Assembly: GCA_008692225.1 (NCBI GenBank)
Contig: VICG01000010.1
Span: 1,054,001-1,118,000 of the forward strand
Length of the DNA: 64,000 bases
Direction of reading: 5' to 3'
Origin: Monilinia fructicola
Lineage: Eukaryota; Ascomycota; Leotiomycetes; Helotiales; Sclerotiniaceae
Part shown: positions 46,185 through 59,051 of the stretch, in pieces
Layout: each line of letters starts with the position of its first letter
Position numbering within the stretch: the stretch's first letter is position 1
Position numbers and translations under genes: made by a program
The notes under the pieces: model-generated
The model's input: the letters and a program-made list of their open reading frames with translations, nothing else
What the model was told of the DNA's origin: nothing
Databases searched by the model: none

Positions 46185-49100
46185 GATAGATGGGTGGATG
46201 GGTGGATGAGTAGGTACCTAGGTAGGTAGAAAGTAGCGGAGAGTGTAAAGATTACCTATATTAGAAGAAGAAGAAGAATCATTGGCACAAGAGCAGTTCC
46301 TCTCGATTGGTAGACAGGGTTGGGTTGTGAAATCCGAATAATCGATATAACATCATTCAACGATCATTCAGTCCCGAATGCGCTTCCTTCTCGTTGCTTT
46401 TTCTTGAAACGAAAATCCGACACGAATGTACAACTGGAGGCTTTAGAACTCTGGTGCAGGAGAGATGGCACGAGAACACGCGCATGGCATGTTCTCCAAT
46501 TGAAACAATCTTGTTGTACTATCGTCTGTAGGAGGAGGGGTCCTTCTTGCATCTCGTGCTATCGATTTATCAAAGCGATGAATGCAATGTGTTTCACCAT
46601 CTTCGTCGACGCTATCGTATGGGTTTCCAGTGTTTGCGTTGATTGGGAATTCAATACTATTTTCCAGGATTTCTGGCTTGGGCTTCTGGTGTTTACGTAG
46701 AGTAAGGGGCTCGAAGCGCCGAGGCGAGGAACAGACGAAAGGGAAAGGGAAAAGGAAGCTGACTGGATTTGAGATGTGGTGACACGAGAGATGAAGCCCC
46801 ATCTGTGCTGGTGTATATTCATTATATTATTAACTTTCTCGAGGCTCATTCCTAAAGGATCAAAAAGGTTGGCTTGGGTGGAGATGTTGGTTCAATGTTG
46901 GTGTTTCTACACACACAGCAGATTGCCATTTCCAAAGATCTACCCATCTGTGAGAGAAGAAGATTCCAATCAAACGAGCCGTCCGATGTCATCTGCCTAT
47001 TCGCTACCTAGTACCTACCTACCTACCGACTTGCTGTAAATGTCCGTTTCCTATAACCCAGTTTCTATGAGGTGTTTTTCTTATACAATAAAAACTACAG
47101 GCCGGCAATCACACCACGATATCTAGACGCTGCCGTGATAGCACGGGAAAGCACATTTCCTACCTACCTGTCGTACGTAGAAATGGACTAGAGTCCAATC
47201 GTGACATCGTGACATCATGACACATTGAAAAATCCAGACTCTCCCAGAATGCGGCAGTTCATCTCAAATTGATTAATGTAGCGACGAAGATGGGCCAACG
47301 AGATTCCCAACAGGGACTTGCATGAATTTGCTCCCTGAATGTTGACGGGTTGTCAAGATTACAATATCCGGGGTTGACATGGGGAATGAATCCGAATGAT
47401 ACACTTTGCAAACTCTCTTTTTCCTCTTCCCCGTCAGCCATCTAGCTAGAATCTAGATACAGCTCCGAGGGAGCGCAGATGTTCAAACGCACATCGTTAT
47501 GTTGAGATTGGGAGTCAAGACATTGAGGGGTTTCCAAGGTTATTGACTTCTTGGATGTGGTCTTCTATTCACCCACCCTTCCCTCGTCGTACGTGATGCG
47601 ATCGATGTTTATTGCTTTGTAAGAAGTAAGGTTGACTTGTTATTGGATTCCCCTTCGTTCTTCTCTTGGCAGGCTGGCGACTGGGAGCCTTTGAATCTGC
47701 ACCTACCTACCTCCAGGGCTGCGTCCATAACCAGGAACAAAAAATCCCTACAGACTCCAGAGTACATCTCCAGCCGAGCAATTCATTCATCATCGGGCGT
47801 CTAGAAGTTTCTCGCCCGTACAAAATCAGGGGCCGTCTTTAATCAAAATCCCCTTCTCCCATTGGCACAGACAAAAATGCCTCAATTTTTAAAACGTCTT
47901 CTGTTGTATGACTGTAAGATTATATTACACATTCCCCCCCCCTCCCCCAAAAAAAATCAATGAAAAACAAACGTAAGGCCGATTAGTCGTTTCTTTTATC
48001 TTGTCTGATCGTAAAGCTTGGCGGGAAGAGGGCACAAAAGCATTGGTCTCTCAGGGATTTTGATACACCACCCATAAGAATCATTGGTCTAATATGATAG
48101 GCACTGTATCTAGATCTTCATTGCAGCACTGTGCGTATAAAGTGTTTACATGGTCAACATCCGATGATCGTCGTTGGCGTGTTGCAACTTTGTACCTGCT
48201 GCAGAATACCGATTCAGGGACGAGATTACTACCGTGAGATTAATCAAGATTCAAGAGTCGTGGCGATTTCCCCTTGGAGAGCGGGAGGGCATACTGTGCT
48301 GTAAAACTCATCTAGCAGTGTGTATGCAGATAGATGCAGACGCACATGCAGATTCAGAATTAATGATTGATCGACCTACCCTCATGCATTTCCCATCAAA
48401 GCTTAATAGTTAATGCTCGCTCATGTGAGCTATCCGTCAGTAGCGACACACACGAGATCGCAGCTGTAAAGCGCTAGATTATCTTCTTGTGTTCACCGTC
48501 ACTTCACCGTCCACCGAATCTTTCCAAAAATCAAAATTGCCGCAATCAACACCGATGCTAGTGGACATCCTCAGAAAGTGGTGCATGAGGGAGGGAGCAT
48601 CTACCGTTAACAACCCTTTACGCGTCCATCATTTTACTCATCCATCCCGGATCCACGAACTTCGGCGCGAACCAACACATCAAAAGATCTAGAACGATGA
48701 AAAAAGTCTTGAAGGGTGGGAATCTTGAGAAATGGACCAACTGGCCCTGGGAATATTTGGGTGGAGGCCCTGAAGCCCGAAGGGAGGGGTGAGCTGGGAT
48801 CCTTGATGTTCATGAAATTATGAATGAAATTTGAATGGATATTTTGATGGGTAACTGATTCCGCTACCATGATTCATTCTATTAGGTACAGTAACCTTAG
48901 TTAGTAGTTCCTTTGTTCGGTTTTATTGAGTGCGGTTATTATTAGTGGATACACATCAGATACCTTGCACAGATAATACTCCGTACAGCACTGGCACTGT
49001 GCATGGAATGCATGAAAGGATAGAATTTAACCCTCAGGTCTGAAGTTATGAAAGCTGTCGGTGTCGCCATTTCGAATGGGAGAAGGAATATACAAAGGTT

Positions 49101-51663
49101 GAAGATGTACGTGACAATGAAATGTATAGTTATATTTGGACAGGTACGGAGACGCCGCGCACGTCATGGATTCTTTGAACAGACTCTCGACTCAGCCTCA
49201 ACATGCCCAGCTCAGGGGAGTGTTTTCTCGGAAGCGTACGGAAAAAGGAAAATAGACGGACAAAGGGGGAGGAAGGGAAGCTTTAGCCGACGATCTCCCG
49301 GTTGGAGCCGTGGATAATTAACGTTGACTTCAAGTGAGTTACAACCCAAAAAAGAAAAGAAATGTTCTTTTTGATGCTTTCTTATGGACGATATCGCCAA
49401 TAAGTTTATTGCTGCTAGTAAGCCTTGGAAGTCAAAATGCCCTTCATTTGTAAGAGCTTGGGTATCTTTACTTGGTGTGCACCGTGTATGGTTTGAACAT
49501 GATATTCTGGACGACGTCTTAATCTTCACAAGGAATTCGGGCTAGATGGCCTTTGTCTGCGAAAGTTCTATTAATGTGGACAATAGCCTTGTTATCTTGA
49601 CTTTTTTGAGAATTTGGCTTCGATGAGGCAGCGCTGAGTAGAGTTGTTATTGTCAGAAGATTCCAATCTCTACTGTAGTACTGGTCCGTCGTTGACACAA
49701 TGTTTACAATATTCAGAAGAGATTAAATTGAGAGAAGGGCATGCCATCTGCAATCATGGAGTCCAGTTTAGACATCCAAGAGATTCCATCTCGGGTTATA
49801 ATAGGTGTGTTGGAATGGCTCGAGGACTGTATATTTTGTTCCCATCATCTCTGTTGTTTCATCGGCTTGAAGACTATTTATTAATGTTGGAGGTAAGCTG
49901 ATTTAAGAACTTGTTGGAAGATCTATCAATCGTTCATTATGTACAATAGTCCGGAGTAGCAGATTTGCTCTGTGAGCTTTCACTGTTCGAGACGCTCCAG
50001 ATGGTTTGAATGTTCCAAGTAGGTTCAATCTTCCAAACGCATTCAAGAATTATAAATCTCACAATATTTGTCACCCAGACTATCGCATAACCTGAGCTAT
50101 GACTTATGAATCGTCTCAATAATTGAGCTGGTGGTAGGATGATGGGTTTAATGCACGAGCTATGACTGATATTCTCATCAACTCAGTAACATGAACGACG
50201 GTTCAAACATCTTGGTATCAGCATCTACAGTAACACCGCATCTCAACTTGATGCATTTCCATAATCCTGACTTTTGCTATTTTTTGCAACTTTGTCTCGG
50301 ATGTGTAAGTCCTCTCCTGATAGCCTACAGCTTACCCCTGAAACTGATATCGGTACCGGTGGCTCGGCACAATGTTGGACAGACACATCCTGCAGCCTCT
50401 ATAACCCAAGACCAATCCCACACCCTTTTCGACGTCTTGTTGATATATTGGTAATTTCGTGAAGTACTTCTCTATGAAAAATTCTGCTAGCCATAAATAC
50501 ACCAGCGTTTATTTTCTAGATGCAGATGCCTTCTTTGACCCTCAAGCCGGATCACGCTCGAAGCATTCGGATTCACGCCAATTAACCTGTGGACAATGTA
50601 TCTTTTCCCTTGGCCTTTCAGATTTTTCATTCTGCTGCTTCCTGGTAGCTCAGCTGTATGGGGTGGATAGGAACACTTGCCGACTTGCTGATATTCTTTA
50701 GAACTAGCCAAGACGTACTTGAATCTAATCGATATGGTGCTTCTAATGGGCATCATCGACGCTTTAGCAAAGACCCTCTTGGTAGTAGCACATGTATTCC
50801 TTTTCACTTGTGTGGTGGCCGGTAGATGAAACAGTGTAGTTTAGAGTTACAGCGGCTGGTTGTGGGCACAAAGTCAAGAGTCTGACCAGATTGGGCTCGT
50901 ATGCTGAATGTTCATGGCAGATGGGCCTATATAAGCAAATTCATGATGTGCCCTCATCTAAAGCTAAAGTTTAGCTGTCATCGGCAGTATCGGCTCGTAA
51001 GCTACATCCACTTACCGTAATAGCTGCTCCTTTGTTCGCGCCGTTTGATACTATCGTATGTTTGCTCCTTTGCTACGTTGTGAAGCAGTTGAGCTATTTG
51101 TTTCCCTGTCAGACATTGAGAGACTTGTGGTATTTCAGACACTTATCACGTTTCAGAAATTCATACTGTGTTAGATAGTACGCCTCTCTGGTACGTTTAA
51201 GGTAACTAACGTGAGGGATATCGGAGACATCCAACCATCACTTTTATTCTCGAAAACCACAAAGTAACAAACAAGTTTCACTCGCAGGAGCAGACACTCC
51301 CTCCTCCTAACATTTTTCCGTGTGCTCTTTCTCACTATCATCTAATCACACCAGCAAATCATTCATCAACAACATGCCAATTTTCATACAGAACTTTCGA
51401 ACCCTCTGTTAATCCTTTGATCATACCTCATGGTCTCTATTTATCACTCGCAACCGCTCGCTTCCACAGAGATTACCTCCATCCTTACAAGATGATACGA
51501 TCATCCAGATTCCTCTCCAAGCAGCAGGGTTATGGAACAAAAATATAGTGGGGGTTAGATGCTCAAATTGACGCCATACAAGTAGGTATACAATAATCGA
51601 ATTACTCCACTTCACGTATGCTTCGATATAAAAGAATAACATGGAAGATAGAGAATAGAGGTG

Positions 51664-52584
51664 CTAGACGAGGCAATTGGTGATAGGAGTTGGAGGAGTG
51701 AGGGTATCAATTGGAGGGTAGTGAAGGAAAATTGTAGGTGTGGATGGTTGATAGTATGGTGTTAGTGAAGAGATAGGCGTCGTTATCTGGAAGATTGTGG
51801 GAGAGTTAGGTCAGGGTTGAAAGGACAACGAGAATAATGCAGGATTCAATGAACCTGCTACCATGAACTTCTCGACCCCCTCTACTTATCTCTATCTCGA
51901 AGCGAGCACAGGCCTACTTTCAGGGGAATGATGGTCAGTGCTCGGCCAGAATTCGACTCTGGCCCTCCGTCATCACACTCCGAATTACCTGGATGTTCCA
52001 GACGATTTGCTGATTCAAGATACATTTGACCTCCCAAATGAATTGGCAAATCAAGAAAGCATGATCTGACCTAACGAGTCCAAAGCCATGTGCACATTGA
52101 ACAATCCAACGGTCTCGTTCAACCTCCATCCTCTACCCTACCTAGGTAGTCGGGACCTACTAGTCGAATGAACAATATGGTGCTGCTCAATTTCCAACAC
52201 TCATTTAGAGGTCTGAATGCGTTTCTAGCGCGACAAATTACAATCGGACCAAGAATGCCTAAACTACTTACACAGGAACATACTTGCAAGAATGTCAAAA
52301 GACCTCGAATACAAATGAGCATGAGATCCCTCTCATCTAACAATAAACAATAAACGATAACATACTTCACCATCTCCCACATCTCCCCGGTACAAAAGAC
52401 CGTCCTCCCCAAAACGCGCAAACTCAAGCCCCTCTCGCCCCACGCCCAAACCCATGTCCTCCCGCAGCAACCTCTCAGCATCCACACTTGAACCCCGCTT
52501 CACATCCAATCCACCATAGCCCGACTCCAGATTTTGGCCATCCGTGCTATAGTGATCCTCGCCATTTGAGTTGCGGTCGGTCAT
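51664..52584 (-). CDS. tentative small gene, unknown product
   Basis: Exon 1 complement(52366..52584) encodes 73 residues, starting MTDRNSNGEDHYSTDGQN and ending GDGE directly before a perfect GTATGT donor. A strong acceptor (CTGACCTAACT...CTTCCAG) at 51787 is followed by an in-phase 41-codon exon, complement(51664..51786), rich in Thr/Pro and ending TAG. The joined product would be 113 residues. The implied intron is 579 nt, far longer than other introns here, so extra exons or an unrelated second exon are possible. No family recognised. Confidence 0.3.
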
Positions 52585-53127
52585 CTTTTATGGCATTTGC
52601 CCCTCGCAGTATTGCGGGGTTATTGCATACACGAAGGACCACGGCTGTTGATGTAGCGGTCTGCTTGAATGAGCTCTGGGCATCTAATATCTATGGACTC
52701 TGCTCTTGCGTGTTCATGGCCGTGTTTCACTTCATCTTGGATGCTGATAGAATAGGTGTTTCATAATCGTTATTTGATAGCTGCGACCGATAAAATTTTC
52801 CCAACACATACAATTCCATCCGTTCACGCCACCTTTCAATGTTCAGTCTTAGTATCCATCGCTCCAGTAGGTGTGATCCCAGCCCAAAAATCAGCTTAAA
52901 AGCCCCAACGACACGTTCCAAAACCGCTCGCTATTCCGAAAATTTCCTCGTCGTACTCCGTTAAAACTCCAAAATAATCACCTTATAACACTACGCCGAG
53001 GCATTCCCATGCAACCTCGACATTAAGCGTGCAATCCTATCCTGAACCAAATTCCATGAAACCGAGAAGAACAACCTTCAAAACTATGCTCAAGCCCATC
53101 GACGGCTTGCATCAAAGGTACCGAGCA
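52585..53127. other. spacer upstream of tentative gene and downstream of MFS gene
   Basis: 543 bp; nothing recognised. Presumed promoter of the tentative gene and 3' UTR of the MFS transporter. Confidence 0.4.
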
Positions 53128-54986
53128 TCAACAAATATGCTGACCTAGCGAGTCAGAAGAGGAAGATGGGGTTCGAGAATGGCCCACAATAACGCCTTGC
53201 TCTTTCTTCTCTATCTCCACAACAATATTTGTACTCTCGTTTTCGGTTTCCACATTCTGTCTCTCGTCGCCTGTAAGTCCCGCCGTCGCCGAGTCAATCT
53301 TGCAAAATGGAATCAGAATACACAGCGCGATGCTAGCACATATAACCTCGAACCAAAATACTGCTTTGTAACCATCTCTCAAACTCCCAGTCTTGCCTTC
53401 TGCCCAACCTGCAATGATTTGTGAGATTCCCAAGCACACGGCAATGGAGAATTGCATGATTGAGTTTATCAGAGCACCCGCAAGACCTTGTTGAGATGAG
53501 GGCAAGGAAGTAGTGATGAAGATTGTAGTGACGTTGAATGTTATATCTATTCCGAGAGTCGCACAAGTCATTGCTGTGAAGACCCATGCCCAAAATGATG
53601 CATGTATGGGAGCGAGGGCGAATAGCAAAGGGGCAATGATCCAGCATACACCAGAAAAGATGATTAAAGCTGTGCCAGGGACGAGATGAAGTATGAAGCC
53701 GCCGAACGTGCCGATAAGACATCCACCAATTGCAAGCGGGATGAACCATGCAACGAGTTGGAGGCTAGATGCACCCATTATGCTGGTACAATAGAACGTA
53801 GTATAGAGAAGGAAGACCCCTAGGCTTCCGTATGTAAAGAACAGGGCGATCAAGAGAGGTTTCATTCTGGGGACAGCGAAGAGCGAATACGGTAAGAGTG
53901 GCTGAGCCGCAACATATCGTTCGACATACAAAGCGATTGCGAAAAGAAGTATTCCAGAAACGAAAGAAACAATGATATAGGGGGTTTTGAATCCTTTCGG
54001 TGCGTACGCGCTTTCCGTTATGGCAAAAACGAAAAGAATAAAACTGGTTGCTAGAAGTCCCGACCCAAGCCAGTCCATTTGAAGCCCATCACGATGATCT
54101 TTTTCAGATGGAATACAGAACACCGCTGTGACCACACTTATGAAAGATAGAATAGTTCCTACCCAGAAATACCTAACAGCGAGTTAATGGGATTCAACAA
54201 AACAAGGCAGTCGCACATACCATCCCCATCTAGTATACTGTGCAGTCAATCCAGCGAAAAATATACCAATGAAAAATCCAGCGGCTCCACATGCGCCATA
54301 TATACCTGAAATGGTTAGATATGCAACAGTCTTTCGTTAATGCCCACTCACTGAAGACGAAATTCTTTCTAGGTCCTGGCCGATAGGTTCGACCAAGTAA
54401 CAACATCCCCGATGGCATGAACGCTGCTGGTCCAAGGCCCTGTAAAGCGCGGCATATATCGAGCATGTATTGGTCTTTCGAGAATCCGGCAATTAATGAC
54501 CATACTGTAAGCCACGCAAGACCTGCAATATAAACAGGCCGTCCACCATAAATGTCTGCCAATCTACCAAGGGGTAGCATTACAGATGAGACCATTAAAG
54601 AATAAGCCGCAGCTGGCCATGTTGATGAAGATATCGGAATATTGAGATCTTTCACAAGATCCGGAACAATGACAGCGAATCCGCTCACAAAATATTCCTG
54701 CGCATAGAGCGTGAGAACAGAACTACTTCTCGATGCTTAGAAACGACATACCGAAAGAATCATAGAAACGCAAATTGAAAATCTAAAACAGATTGCACAT
54801 CAGTATTTAGAAGAGAACGCTTGAAACCAGGATCCATCTTCTTATCTGACAAATTGAACATGGGAATCCCTATGAAAGAAAAAGTAGTGTATCTTACACA
54901 AATCCAAATTCAGTCCATGCTGTCTTGAATTGAGGCGGCCTTTGGCGCCCTAAGCGCTCAATATCAGATTTCGCCAATGTCGACAT
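53128..54986 (-). CDS. MFS drug transporter (DHA2/ATR1-like)
   Basis: Exons complement(53128..54172, 54221..54305, 54352..54697, 54752..54782, 54898..54986), 531 residues. A drug:H+ antiporter-type MFS protein, probably in the plasma membrane; the opening VFSICVSMILSEYFVSGFAV and the central GGRP motif region recall aminotriazole-resistance (Atr1) type DHA2 transporters, though the substrate is unknown. Motif A is PLGRLADIYGGRPVYIAG after the second helix. Motif C-like GIYGACGAAGFFIGIFFAG follows in the fourth/fifth helix region. The number of segments looks like 12-14. The C-terminus is hydrophilic, Glu- and Ser-rich. Exon 2 is 31 nt. All introns are GT-AG, 46-115 nt. Confidence 0.9.
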
Positions 54987-57259
54987 GAGAAATGTACAGA
55001 CCGAATAATGTACAGAGAAACTTCTCTACTTGTACTTTTATAGCCAATATGGACAAGCAAGTTATTGTGATGAGAATTCCAATCGGCGGTTAACGCGCTC
55101 TCCAAACATTGCTGGGTCCTGTTCAACATAGTTTTACTATGACCTTCAAACACCCCTCCATATCCCTCAGGAGCTTCACACACACTCGGCTAAATGGTTT
55201 GTACTAAAGCATCTCCGTACAGCGGATGCACGCACGTACTGGGGCATAAAGTTCGAGATACACGTCCAATGGTAGATTTGCACATGCTATTATGTGCTCT
55301 GATGGAGTACTCGGCCATTCTAGACGAGAGAAGCAATACATGTTTAGCTGGTGCTTTGGGCCATAAGTGAGCCAGGAGGAATGCTCGTAATAACGGATTG
55401 CTGGATGATTGGAAGAGATCACATACTTTGATTGCTGAAGCATATGGGGAGTGGGGAATATTCGAAAACAAGCACTAAAGTAAACATCGACAAAAGCGGC
55501 AATTCGGCGGCAGAAAAGGCCATCACGCCTATCGGCAATTGGTAGCCTACAAGCCCGCCATTCTAGAACCTATTAATTTCCAAGCCAGGCCAGGCCACCC
55601 TGAATGCTCATCTGATATATATCTATCCCCAACAGTCTGCTTTTACATCTCAACACAAAACAAGAGGGAGAACATCTCTCACAGTTCTTTATGAAGAATT
55701 TGGAGTCACGACGATATTCTAGGCGGTCATTACCAAATCAACACTCTACGAGGATATCGGCTAAATGATGATACGGCGAATGGAGCTTACTTAGCAATTC
55801 TCCGTAGCATCTCCGTATTTGTGCAGAATCGGTTTCATGCCAAGTGGCACATAGCAAAATCTGCTTCTAGATACACTGGTATTCTCTCCAGCCTGATGGA
55901 AGGTTGGATGCTTATCTTCGGGGAAGATACCAAGTTTGAGATGCAAGATGCAAAAATCCGCTTTTCACTTTACCACAATACCTCCTTGAATCATTGACAA
56001 TTAGATTGTCCAAGTCTATAGGAAGGCAATGTGCCATACTTTTACCTTTCGACGATGCTTTCTTGGTGGCATTGCAAAATGTGCCGGAGAAACGCCATGA
56101 CATGGCACCTTCTCTAATAGTAATAAGGGCGGTGAAGTAACCGACTGTCTTCAGTTCTTGTCTATTGCTTAATACAGACGACATCTCTTCCTATGAGTCG
56201 CTTCGATCGGTATCCATAGATATAAACATACTTCACGCTTTACGCTCAAGCGAACCAAGCACCGCGTCCGAGTTTGCATGCTGCTCGCACATTTACAGCA
56301 AATATACGCAACCTCCAGGCGTTTTGCTGTGCTGTACTTCCTTGGCTCTGTAGGCACCTCAGGTTAAATGTTGACTTGAAAAGCTAAACCTTACGAACAC
56401 GGCTCATCCTCTCCACCTCGTATCATCACCACTGACCTTCTTCAAGTTTTGTCAATTAACGCTTCTTCGCCATTTTTACCGTCATAGCGACGAGCACGTT
56501 GGCAGATATCACAATGGTGGATGTCTTATCTAACTATCTATTGGATCGCTTAGCTTCTCGAAAGTTTCTCGATGCGAATAGCCACAGAGTTCCAAGTTGT
56601 CGCAATACTATGCTCCACTCATTCCATTGGGCCAATCTTGCTTCTCTATTTTACCCCCCTTGCAGTTGGAATATCAGGTTCGAAAGTATACCGACAACGC
56701 TAGTTATACACGGGAGCAATGCAGGGGAGAAGTAGATCACCGGCGTGTTTTTACTTCTGCTTGGTCCTTCATTATATCTGAGAATTTAGCACAGTTCCAC
56801 CAAAATATTGAGATTCTTATCTTAACCACTTGATAGTGGATCAAAAATAGCATCGGTGTCTGGGCTGCGTATTCAATGAGGGTTTTCTATTGCAAGATGA
56901 GTCAAAATTTCTGCAAGCTCGACTCAAGCAGATGGCAACTGTCGAGTACTTAAATCATCTGCATGAATCTAGGATATCCAGTGGAATGAATATTTATGCT
57001 ATATTTCCGACCCAGGAATATCCCTAGACTCAGAACTTGATAGTATTTTGGCTTGTTTTGTAAGGCTCTTTCCTTCAGGAATAGGGATGCTCATGCTCGG
57101 TTGTTGCCTGTAGTAGCAGATGACTTTGAATAAAAAACGTTGGAGACACGTACGAGTGTTAGAAATCCAAAATAAAGCATACTCAACTTGATCAATCTAC
57201 AACCGTCTCCTTCCCCGGCCCTGTTCTACTTTACCCCATCCCGTACCGCCGTGAAGCTT
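54987..57259. other. gene-poor spacer, 2.3 kb
   Basis: Only short, unrelated open frames (longest about 93 codons, minus strand, 55190-55471). No domain or splice structure recognised. Some AGGCCAGGCCA near 55582-55596. Confidence 0.45.
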
Positions 57260-58096
57260 CTACGAGTACAAATCCAAATCAATCTCATGTTCCATATCCT
57301 CAGTAGAAGGATGTTCAACAAGGGCTTCCTTGGGCCTCTCCAGAACCTGTTCCACCCTCATCAGAACGTACCAAAAGCCCTCTTTCATATGATCCTTACA
57401 CCTAGCATTCCGACTCAAAATCATAACATCTTGTCTTCTCCCCTCTGTACCGTCATCATCCAACGCCCCCGCCTTCCCAAGCACTTCCTCCTCGCTCCCC
57501 TCTACGAAAAATAGACCCGCCTCATCCGTTGGATCTAAACCCAAAAAATATCGATGCACCTCTGTACATGTCGTGAGACTCAGATGAGAAAAGCGATAGT
57601 AAGTCTTGGAGGGAGGTAAAGAACCAATAGGGGGAGGGTGAAACTTTGAAGATATGAGGAAGGTGTAGAAAGGTTGCAGAGCTGGAGGAAAGGAGGAGGG
57701 GAGGGGGAGGGGATCATGACAGCAGAAGTAGGGGTCTGATGGTGAGGGTGTTTTGATGGTTGTTGAGGAGGGGGCAGCGGTGCTGGTGTTGGGGGGCGGG
57801 GAGGGCTTGTTGTACGCGCCTTCTGCGGGTGGTTTTGGAGTTGAGCGGGGTGTTACTTTAGGAGTGCCTTTGGGGGTGTTTTTGGGAGTGCCTTTAGGGG
57901 TTCCTTTCGGCGCTTGTTGCTTAGAAGCTCCTTTGGAGGGCCCCTTTTGTGTAACCTTCACTGGCTTTGCTTGTTTTGCTAGTTTTTCTGTTGCTTTGGG
58001 GGCTATTTCATCATCGATATCGACGTCGGCCAAGTCTTCGTTCTTGGCGGGCTTGTACTCGTCGTCCCGATTTCCCTTTTTCTGATGCCGTGGCAT
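57260..58096 (-). CDS. unknown protein with KGTPK repeats
   Basis: A single uninterrupted frame of 278 residues. Residues 1-65 are very Lys/Asp-rich (MPRHQKKGNRDDEYKP). Residues about 50-90 contain KGTPKGTPKNTPKGTPK, a Lys/Thr/Pro tandem repeat. The C-terminal half (about 120-278) looks globular: PYFCCHDPLPLPSS, FYTFLISSKFHPPPIGSLPP, TYYRFSHLSLTTCTEVHRYF and GFWYVLMRVEQVLERP. No named family recognised. The ATG at 58096 was taken because it opens the frame and is shortly preceded by a stop-containing leader. It is divergent from the next unknown gene (457-bp spacer). The basic N-terminus could be a nuclear or nucleic-acid-binding tail (inference). Confidence 0.7.
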   Translation of the reverse strand: MPRHQKKGNRDDEYKPAKNEDLADVDIDDEIAPKATEKLAKQAKPVKVTQKGPSKGASKQQAPKGTPKGTPKNTPKGTPKVTPRSTPKPPAEGAYNKPSPPPNTSTAAPSSTTIKTPSPSDPYFCCHDPLPLPSSFPPALQPFYTFLISSKFHPPPIGSLPPSKTYYRFSHLSLTTCTEVHRYFLGLDPTDEAGLFFVEGSEEEVLGKAGALDDDGTEGRRQDVMILSRNARCKDHMKEGFWYVLMRVEQVLERPKEALVEHPSTEDMEHEIDLDLYS

Positions 58097-58553
58097 ATTT
58101 GGTATTGTTTTTGCTGCTATTGACGTTGTCGATTAACGGTGAGTGAAGCTCTCGAGAAGGTTAACAAAAATCAAAGCATTGAATCGAAGTTCTTTATTCT
58201 TTGTTGCAGTCAAATTCAAGCTCGACGCATTTTGATGCTCTTTGTTTGTGTGAAGGGTAATACTTGACCTTTCCACATTCAGAAGATATGTTGGATCTCT
58301 TTGTTTGATGAACTGCGGGAGAACTATGCCAACTAAATACCTTAAAGCTTCGATCTTTCGTTGGAAGAGGTCGAAGAATCTAGCTCCTATTCCTCGGACA
58401 AAGAGATATCTTACCGGTGATAGCCTCAGTTTAGTAGATTGACCAGAGTCGTTTAGCTTTGAAGTTGCACACTATCTGCATTATACGATACCGGTACAAG
58501 TAGCGCTTCCATATCCACATCGACATCCCTACCAGCACCTACGAAACCACAAG
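58097..58553. promoter_or_regulatory. divergent promoter of two unknown genes
   Basis: 457 bp between head-to-head starts; no specific site recognised. Confidence 0.35.
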
Positions 58554-59051
58554 ATGCCTTGGCCAAATTCCCTTTCACAACATCCTCCTGGAACTTCCGC
58601 TGATGACGACAAGGACAAAGTATCAACACCACTTCCAAAAGCTCCTTCTAATACCGATGAGGAGCCCAGAGATCACGATGCTGCCCGCACAACCCCAAGC
58701 TCGTCTACAAACACAAGATCCTTATCTTCCTCCAAACCCCTCATTGAAAAAATCCTTGCCCTAACATCCGAACCACTCAGCCACGGCGGAGCATGGAGCT
58801 CGCCAGCCCAAAATCAAAAACCCTCAGACAGACCCAAATACCATGAAGAAGTCTACATCGGCATTGGTGAATACCACCCAAAATCCGGGAGCGAATTAGC
58901 GCACGAGAGGAGGTTGATGTGGAAGCGAAAGACTAACTACCTAAGTGACGAGGGATGGGACGAGAAGGAAGCGACGATAGAAAGGCGGAGGCTTGAGGAT
59001 ATAGAAGAGACCAGAGAGATTAGGGAAAGGATAGCTCGATATGGGAGATAA
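58554..59051 (+). CDS. small unknown protein
   Basis: A single-exon frame of 165 residues. The N-terminal 60 residues are Ser/Thr/Pro/Asp-rich and disordered. It then contains LIEKILALTSEPLSHGGAWS, YHEEVYIGIGEYHPKSGSEL and a charged C-terminal helix (ERRRLEDIEETREIRERIAR). Codon use looks coding and the C-terminal half is non-repetitive, so it is probably a real fungal protein, but I do not recognise it. Start: first ATG of the frame, context AAGATGCC. Confidence 0.6.
   Translation: MPWPNSLSQHPPGTSADDDKDKVSTPLPKAPSNTDEEPRDHDAARTTPSSSTNTRSLSSSKPLIEKILALTSEPLSHGGAWSSPAQNQKPSDRPKYHEEVYIGIGEYHPKSGSELAHERRLMWKRKTNYLSDEGWDEKEATIERRRLEDIEETREIRERIARYGR

Larger units (their letters stand above)
43759..51663. 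other. long gene-poor, microsatellite-rich region
   Basis: About 7.9 kb with no supported gene. 43.8-44.5 kb: probable CAP promoter, then GTGTGAAT and TATGAATA repeats. 44.6-45.0 kb: ATGG, CAAT and AAAC arrays. 46.07-46.19 kb: octamer minisatellite. 46.3-46.8 kb: overlapping open frames on both strands without family. 47-51.6 kb: short frames only, ACCTACC words, C/A homopolymers near 47930-47955. Distant promoters or non-coding RNAs cannot be excluded. Confidence 0.5.

Noticed and set aside
49937..52129. Two minus-strand frames (49937-50119 and 51935-52129) sharing WNIQ-like words, suggesting a duplicated element
   Set aside because: Nucleotide alignment by eye shows only scattered short matches; not enough for a repeat call.
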